From: JALUUH01 sp964636675
GTDB taxonomy: Bacteria > Pseudomonadota > Gammaproteobacteria > S012-40
Direction of reading: 5' to 3'
Assembly (NCBI GenBank): GCA_964636675.1
Contig: CAZWUO010000138.1
Coordinates: 1-10,412 of the forward strand
Length of the DNA stretch: 10,412 bases
A program made the translations under genes and the position numbers. Of this stretch, positions 6,308-10,412 are shown piece by piece. Position 1 is the first letter of the stretch, and the number at the start of each line of letters is the position of its first letter. The notes under the pieces were generated by a model. It ran no database searches. It saw nothing but the letters and a program-made list of their open reading frames with translations, and had not been told where the DNA came from.

Positions 6308-8308
6308 TTGAAACCAAAAGACTCTCCCTTTAAATGTTGTCTCGCAACGCTCATTATTGTAACGATGGGTTGGTTAGCCACGCCTATTAGCACCTCATAT
6401 GCCGCGATTTCAATTGAACAACAACGAAACTATTTTGTCGCCGCAAAAAATGCGTTAAAAAAAGGCCAAGTTCGCAAATTTAAACGCTTGCAGCGTAAGC
6501 TCAAAAACTATCCGCTATATGGGTATTTGGAGTATGAATATATACGCAAAAAAATCCGCCACTTACCAGACGAAAAAATTTCAAATTTTTTAACAACTTA
6601 CCAAGACTCCCCGATCAGCTATAGAATGCGGTTTATTTGGTTACGCGATCTCGCGCGCAAAGGACGCTGGAATAAATTTCTCGCCGAGTACGCAGATGGC
6701 GGCGGCAGCAAGCTAAGATGCTTAAACGCCAAAGCATTATTCAAAGTAGATCAGAAACCTAAAGCAATGGATGCCGCTAAAACCCTTTGGCTAACCGGGA
6801 AATCTCAACCCAAGACCTGTGACCCAGTCTTTGAAGAATGGCGAAAAAATGGCGGTTTAAGCAATGATCTTGTCTGGGAACGCATCGAAAAAGCAATGGG
6901 TAAAAGTCGCATTAGCCTTGCAAGATTCCTTGCCCGAAGCCTCGATAAAGAGACCCAAAACTGGGTAAATCGCTGGATAAATATGCATCGTCACCCGGCT
7001 GAGAACCTGCACCGAAAAATATTTCATCGCGACGACGAAAAAGCGCGCGCAATCGTTCATCATGGGATAAAGCGACTCGCGCGTAGAGATGCCAGCGCTG
7101 CGGCGGATGCCTGGGAAAAGTATCGAGCTTCTCACATTGAAAAAGCGCCAGAAGCCGTCATCAAAGTTGACACCTATATTGCCCTTAGAGCCGCCTACCA
7201 AAAACATCCCTTAGCGACTAAAATGCTAGGCGATATAAAAGAACCTGACTCAAAAACAAGAGAGTGGCGCATACGCAGTGCATTATTCCAAGAAGACTGG
7301 TGGACCGCTTTGACGTGGATAGAGGCACTCCCTGCAAAAGAAAGAAACAAAGAAAAATGGCGTTATTGGCGCGCGCGTATACTCGAAATGCAAAGCATTA
7401 AACTCCCTGTTCTGAAAACCGCTGCTGAACGCATATTTTCATCACTTTCCGAGGAGCGTAGCTACCATGGTTTTTTATCCGCTGATCGCATGAATAAACG
7501 CTATGAACTAACCTCCACGCCATTGAATGTGACCGACGAAGAAGTCAAAGAATTTGAAAAAACACCCGCTATTCAGCGTGCATATGAGCTATTTACCCTG
7601 CGTTTATTAGCGCAAGCCCGAAGAGAGTGGAATTATCTGACCAATTCATTAAACGCAAACGATTTACGCAAAGCCTCGGTTATTGCCAGCCGTTGGGGCT
7701 GGCATGATCGAGCTATAATGACAGTCGCAAAATCAGCTCACTTCGATGACCTCGAAATTCGTTTTCCATTCGCGCACAAGGACTTTATCACTTCAAAAAG
7801 AATAACCCAAAAAGTCGAGCCTGCTTGGGTTTTCGGCGTCATCAGACAGGAAAGCACCTTCATGCCTGATGCACGTTCCAGCGCAGGTGCACTTGGCCTT
7901 ATGCAAATCATGCCTAGAACTGGCCGCAGCACCGCAAAAGCCGCTAAAACACGCATAAGAAACAATCGAGACATATTAAATGTAAGGAAAAATATACTGC
8001 TCGGCGCTACTTATTTGCGGAAAATGCTCGATAGAAATGACGGCCATGGCGCGATGGCTACCGCGGCCTATAATGCAGGCCCTCACAGAGTCAAACAATG
8101 GTCACCGGATAAAAGCATGTCATCCGATTTATGGGTAGAAACCATCCCCTTTACTGAGACGCGTAATTACGTGCAAAAGGTCATGGCATATACCGTTATT
8201 TATGACAACAAACTGAATAACGAGAATAAATTGATTCGCGAACGGATGCCTATGATAGTACGCGCTGACTCCAGCGAATTACTCAGCAATACGGCCGTAA
8301 AAAAATAG
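6308..8308 (+). CDS. slt: Soluble lytic murein transglycosylase (Slt70 family)
   Basis: A 666-residue periplasmic enzyme that cleaves the MurNAc-GlcNAc bond of peptidoglycan, forming 1,6-anhydro-MurNAc. A signal peptide at 1-32 ends in TSYA. A long helical superhelix (about 35-420) and a linker region (about 420-500) correspond to the U and L domains of Slt70. The catalytic SLT domain spans about 503-640. Within it are VIRQES with catalytic E515, GALGLMQIMP (527-536), AYNAGP (587-592) and the ending TRNYVQKVMAY. Length is similar to E. coli Slt70 (645). The TTG start at 6308 follows AGGT (6296-6299) by eight bases and gives a complete signal peptide; the first ATG, at residue 20, would cut it short. 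It is monocistronic or heads the downstream small genes. Confidence 0.94.
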   Translation: MKPKDSPFKCCLATLIIVTMGWLATPISTSYAAISIEQQRNYFVAAKNALKKGQVRKFKRLQRKLKNYPLYGYLEYEYIRKKIRHLPDEKISNFLTTYQDSPISYRMRFIWLRDLARKGRWNKFLAEYADGGGSKLRCLNAKALFKVDQKPKAMDAAKTLWLTGKSQPKTCDPVFEEWRKNGGLSNDLVWERIEKAMGKSRISLARFLARSLDKETQNWVNRWINMHRHPAENLHRKIFHRDDEKARAIVHHGIKRLARRDASAAADAWEKYRASHIEKAPEAVIKVDTYIALRAAYQKHPLATKMLGDIKEPDSKTREWRIRSALFQEDWWTALTWIEALPAKERNKEKWRYWRARILEMQSIKLPVLKTAAERIFSSLSEERSYHGFLSADRMNKRYELTSTPLNVTDEEVKEFEKTPAIQRAYELFTLRLLAQARREWNYLTNSLNANDLRKASVIASRWGWHDRAIMTVAKSAHFDDLEIRFPFAHKDFITSKRITQKVEPAWVFGVIRQESTFMPDARSSAGALGLMQIMPRTGRSTAKAAKTRIRNNRDILNVRKNILLGATYLRKMLDRNDGHGAMATAAYNAGPHRVKQWSPDKSMSSDLWVETIPFTETRNYVQKVMAYTVIYDNKLNNENKLIRERMPMIVRADSSELLSNTAVKK

Positions 8309-8439
8309 ACCCTCTAACTCTTGAGGACTTTTATTCCAAATGTGAACCCTGCACGCTTTAAATGTTCGTTAATTCTCAGAAACTCGCTCCCACGTACGCG
8401 ACAATATGAGCCAAGTTAACGCATTGCAGGAGAATCTAA

Positions 8440-8541
8440 ATGACGAGCTATCAACGACAAAAAAGCTTTAGTCCGAGCGTATTAATGTTGGTCAGTATCT
8501 TTGTTGGTGTTGGGGTAGTAGCCACTACCCTCAGCATGTAA
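8440..8541 (+). CDS. Predicted 33-residue single-pass membrane protein
   Basis: A small ORF with ATG at 8440 and TAA at 8539-8541. The N-terminus is polar and positively charged (MTSYQRQKSF), followed by one hydrophobic segment (about residues 14-32, with VLMLVSIFVGVGVVA), typical of a small inner-membrane protein with its N-terminus in the cytoplasm. The main support is AGGAG (8428-8432) seven bases before the ATG, one of the best ribosome binding sites in the window. It lies 131 bases after slt and 163 bases before the DUF3135-like gene. I recognise no family, and the function is unknown. A chance ORF cannot be excluded without conservation data. Confidence 0.65.
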   Translation: MTSYQRQKSFSPSVLMLVSIFVGVGVVATTLSM

Positions 8542-8572
8542 AACCTCTCTCATTTTCTCAGCTAGACTGACT

Positions 8573-8586
8573 ATATCAGCTGATAT
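8573..8586. repeat. 14-bp perfect palindrome upstream of the DUF3135-like gene
   Basis: ATATCAGCTGATAT is self-complementary and lies about 120 bases before the ATG at 8705. A second, imperfectly spaced pair AGAAG/CTTCT (8590-8594 with 8600-8604) follows. Either could be a dimeric regulator site or a hairpin at the end of the small membrane ORF transcript. No T-run follows. No known operator is recognised. Confidence 0.4.
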
Positions 8587-8704
8587 TCAAGAAGATACAC
8601 TTCTAGAAAAAAGATAGCCCCATACTTTTTCAGATCGATTAATTCATTGATGTAGCAGTGAGCAAATAGCATCCCATTCAGAAACTCACGTTTAAGAGGC
8701 TTAT

Positions 8705-9085
8705 ATGCATCATCTAAATCCGAAATTTCAATACAATTTTGATCAAATGATGAAACTGGCGACTGAAAACCCAGATCATTTTGAAAAAATGAGGCAATAC
8801 TTGGTGAGCAAGCTAATAGACTCGGCGCCCAAAGTTCATACGCGAAAGCTTCGCGGCCTACAGTGGAAAATAGACACTATTAGAAAAAACAAACCTAATG
8901 CCATGAGCGCTTGCATCGCAATCAATCAGCTCATGTGGAAATCACTCCATGAATTAAACCGCAAACAAGAAGAATTTCTTAGCCCTACTCTTAGCACAAC
9001 AACCGATAACACAACACCCGACCAACAGTTCACAGAAAAACAAAGCGCTGAAATTATTCAGTTTGTGCCCCGATCAAATGATTAA
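8705..9085 (+). CDS. DUF3135-like small cytosolic protein
   Basis: A 126-residue protein without signal peptide or membrane segment. Residues about 5-85 fit the pattern I remember for DUF3135, a family found in gammaproteobacteria: an acidic start FDQMMKLATENPDHFEKMR (12-30), a helix to LIDSAP (37-42), the hallmark RKLRGLQWKID (47-57) and a helix ending SACIAINQLMWKSLHEL (68-84). The family function is unknown. The tail (about 90-126) is polar, rich in T, Q, S and N, and probably disordered. The ATG has AAGAGG (8694-8699) five bases upstream. The assignment rests on memory of the family pattern; that it is a real gene is well supported. Confidence 0.75.
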   Translation: MHHLNPKFQYNFDQMMKLATENPDHFEKMRQYLVSKLIDSAPKVHTRKLRGLQWKIDTIRKNKPNAMSACIAINQLMWKSLHELNRKQEEFLSPTLSTTTDNTTPDQQFTEKQSAEIIQFVPRSND

Positions 9086-9114
9086 CCATCAAATCAAAAA
9101 TTTCCTGACATAAT

Positions 9115-9135
9115 CCTAGATTCCACAGTTGACCG
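9115..9135 (+). repeat. IS1380-like terminal repeat, copy 2
   Basis: Starts CCTAGATTCCACAGTT and continues GACCG. It is in direct orientation with copy 3 (10363-10383) and inverted relative to copy 1 (2484-2505). Its first 12 bases (CCTAGATTCCAC) resemble a blend of the two ISEcp1 ends as I recall them. It sits 30 bases after the DUF3135-like stop and about 180 bases before the cysK start. No partner end or transposase is visible between here and cysK. Confidence 0.6.
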
Positions 9136-9314
9136 TTCGCATTATAGGATAAACAACCCCCATTCAAAAAGCCGCAATAATGGTAACACTCTAATGCTTG
9201 TCGTTATCTAAAGTACAATCGTTTGACCTTCCATATCCATCCAGCTACATTAGCAAAGCAACAGTAGGCACTCTCGCTGCTACGAGGAAAATATTTCATC
9301 AAAGGAAACCACAT

Positions 9315-10289
9315 ATGACCCAAACTTATGCAGACAATAGCCAAACTATTGGCAATACCCCCCTGGTTAAACTAAACCATATAATAGACGCCAATATTTA
9401 TCTAAAAATAGAAAGTCGCAACCCTTCGAACTCCGTGAAATGTCGAATTGGTGCCAACATGGTATGGGATGCCGAAGAATCGGGAAAATTAACCAAGGGC
9501 ATGGAACTCGTAGAACCTACAAGTGGCAATACCGGTATCGCTCTCGCTTTCGTAGCGGCCGCAAAGGGATATAAAATATCCCTGACTATGCCGCATACAA
9601 TGAGCATAGAACGACGTAAGCTCATGAAAGCACTCGGTGCCAAGATTATTATCACTGACGGCGCAAAAGGCATGAAAGGCGCCATAGCAAAAGCTGAAGA
9701 GATTGTTGCCAGCGATCCTAAAAAACATTTAATGTTGCAGCAATTTGAAAACCCAGCAAACCCTGCTATTCATGAAAAAACCACAGGCCCTGAAATTTGG
9801 AATGACAGTAATGGTGAGATCGACGTATTAGTCAGCGGTGTCGGCACCGGTGGCACGATCACCGGTGTATCACGTTATATCAAATACACTCAGGGGAAAA
9901 ATATTACCTCAATTGCGGTAGAGCCAATTTCATCCCCGCAAATAAAAAATGCATTAGCGGGCCTAGAGCCTGAACATGCTCCACATAAAATTCAAGGTAT
10001 CGGCGCTGGTTTTGTACCCAAAAATCTCGATCTTGAACTCGTTGACCAAACCGAACAAATCAGCAACGAAGAAGCCATAGAATTCGCTCATCGCCTAATG
10101 AAGGAAGAAGGCATACTTGCAGGTATTTCCAGCGGTGCTGCACTTGCAGCAGCGGTTAGAGTTGCCCAACAAGAGCAACACAAAGGAAAAAATATTGTCG
10201 TAATACTTCCCGACTCTGGGGAAAGATATCTGTCAACCGCTTTATTTGAGGGCGTGTTTACGGATAACGAAAATAACCAAGTCGTCTAA
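9315..10289 (+). CDS. cysK: Cysteine synthase A (O-acetylserine sulfhydrylase)
   Basis: A 324-residue PLP enzyme that makes L-cysteine from O-acetylserine and sulfide in the cytosol, the last step of assimilatory sulfate reduction. It follows E. coli CysK almost throughout. NPSNSVKCRIGANM (36-49) contains the PLP lysine K42, PTSGNTG (68-74) is the substrate loop, GVGTGGT (175-181) binds the PLP phosphate, and KIQGIGAGFVP, GILAGISSGAA (266-276) and PDSGERYLSTALF (299-311) follow. K42-C43 and the TMPHTMSIERRKL stretch favour CysK over CysM. The frame stays open upstream to a TTG at 9198. I chose the ATG at 9315 because AAAGGAAA (9301-9308) precedes it and homology begins there. The 9136-9314 stretch is then a leader. 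The gene is flanked by directly repeated IS-like ends. Confidence 0.96.
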   Translation: MTQTYADNSQTIGNTPLVKLNHIIDANIYLKIESRNPSNSVKCRIGANMVWDAEESGKLTKGMELVEPTSGNTGIALAFVAAAKGYKISLTMPHTMSIERRKLMKALGAKIIITDGAKGMKGAIAKAEEIVASDPKKHLMLQQFENPANPAIHEKTTGPEIWNDSNGEIDVLVSGVGTGGTITGVSRYIKYTQGKNITSIAVEPISSPQIKNALAGLEPEHAPHKIQGIGAGFVPKNLDLELVDQTEQISNEEAIEFAHRLMKEEGILAGISSGAALAAAVRVAQQEQHKGKNIVVILPDSGERYLSTALFEGVFTDNENNQVV

Positions 10290-10318
10290 GTTTATTTTTA
10301 ACACGGGGTTATTTATAG

Positions 10319-10360
10319 GGCTGCCAGCAAAATGTGAAATACTTTTTAGAGGCAGCCTTT
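10319..10360 (+). terminator. Candidate terminator after cysK
   Basis: GGCTGCC (10319-10325) and GGCAGCC (10351-10357) form a perfect seven-pair stem, with a further AAAA/TTTT pairing possible inside the 25-base loop. A short T-run (TTT) follows. It begins 30 bases after the cysK stop. The long loop and short T-run make it a weak but plausible factor-independent terminator. Confidence 0.4.
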
Positions 10361-10362
10361 AT

Positions 10363-10383
10363 CCTAGAATCCGCAGTTGAACG
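10363..10383 (+). repeat. IS1380-like terminal repeat, copy 3 (may continue past the window)
   Basis: Starts CCTAGAATCCGCAGTTGAACG and lies just after the candidate cysK terminator. It is in the same orientation as copy 2. If it is a left end, an element would extend rightward beyond 10412; the last bases (10384-10412) contain no ORF that can be judged. Its match to copies 1 and 2 is directly visible, with one change inside the core (AGAAT for AGATT). Confidence 0.6.
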
Positions 10384-10412
10384 ACATGCAGAGTGCGTTT
10401 TTAAGCGTGAAG

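Noticed and set aside
8309..8340. Terminator after slt (CCTC/GAGG followed by a T-rich stretch)
   Set aside because: Only four base pairs with an eight-base loop and an interrupted T-run; too weak to report as a feature.
9198..9314. N-terminal extension of CysK starting at a TTG
   Set aside because: The 39 extra residues have no counterpart in CysK, the TTG lacks a ribosome binding site, and the ATG at 9315 has a good one.

Overview
This 10.4 kb window is compact chromosomal DNA, probably from a gammaproteobacterium of low-to-moderate GC content. The evidence is the gene set: a pqiABC-type MCE transport operon, a Slt70-type lytic transglycosylase, a DUF3135-like protein, a DUF3179 protein and a CysK very close to the enterobacterial enzyme. 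Several genes appear to use TTG starts. Genus cannot be fixed from the window.

Layout, left to right. A hairpin at the left edge precedes a two-CBS-domain protein (113-763, +). It converges on a stand-alone lspA, signal peptidase II (783-1283, -). Divergent from lspA is a secreted DUF3179 protein (1348-2463, +). It converges on the pqi operon on the minus strand, transcribed pqiA N-half, pqiA C-half, pqiB, pqiC (5950 down to 2507). The operon is tightly packed with overlapping stop/start codons. A 357-nt divergent intergenic region (5951-6307) separates it from slt (6308-8308, +) and holds nested inverted repeats plus a terminator-like hairpin. After slt come a predicted 33-residue membrane protein (8440-8541, +), a DUF3135-like gene (8705-9085, +) and cysK (9315-10289, +).

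Many of the genes concern the cell envelope. LspA matures lipoproteins, PqiABC is an inner-to-outer membrane lipid transport bridge that ends in a lipoprotein, and Slt remodels peptidoglycan. CysK and the CBS protein are cytosolic. I see no CRISPR array, phage module, toxin-antitoxin pair or defence system.

The most notable non-coding signals are: (1) three copies of a ~21-bp repeat beginning CCTAGA (at 2484-2505 inverted, 9115-9135 and 10363-10383), resembling the terminal inverted repeat of IS1380-family elements as I remember it from ISEcp1, two of which flank cysK in direct orientation; (2) a dyad-symmetric element at 6106-6215; and (3) a small membrane-protein ORF with a strong ribosome binding site. 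These are leads, not demonstrated systems.
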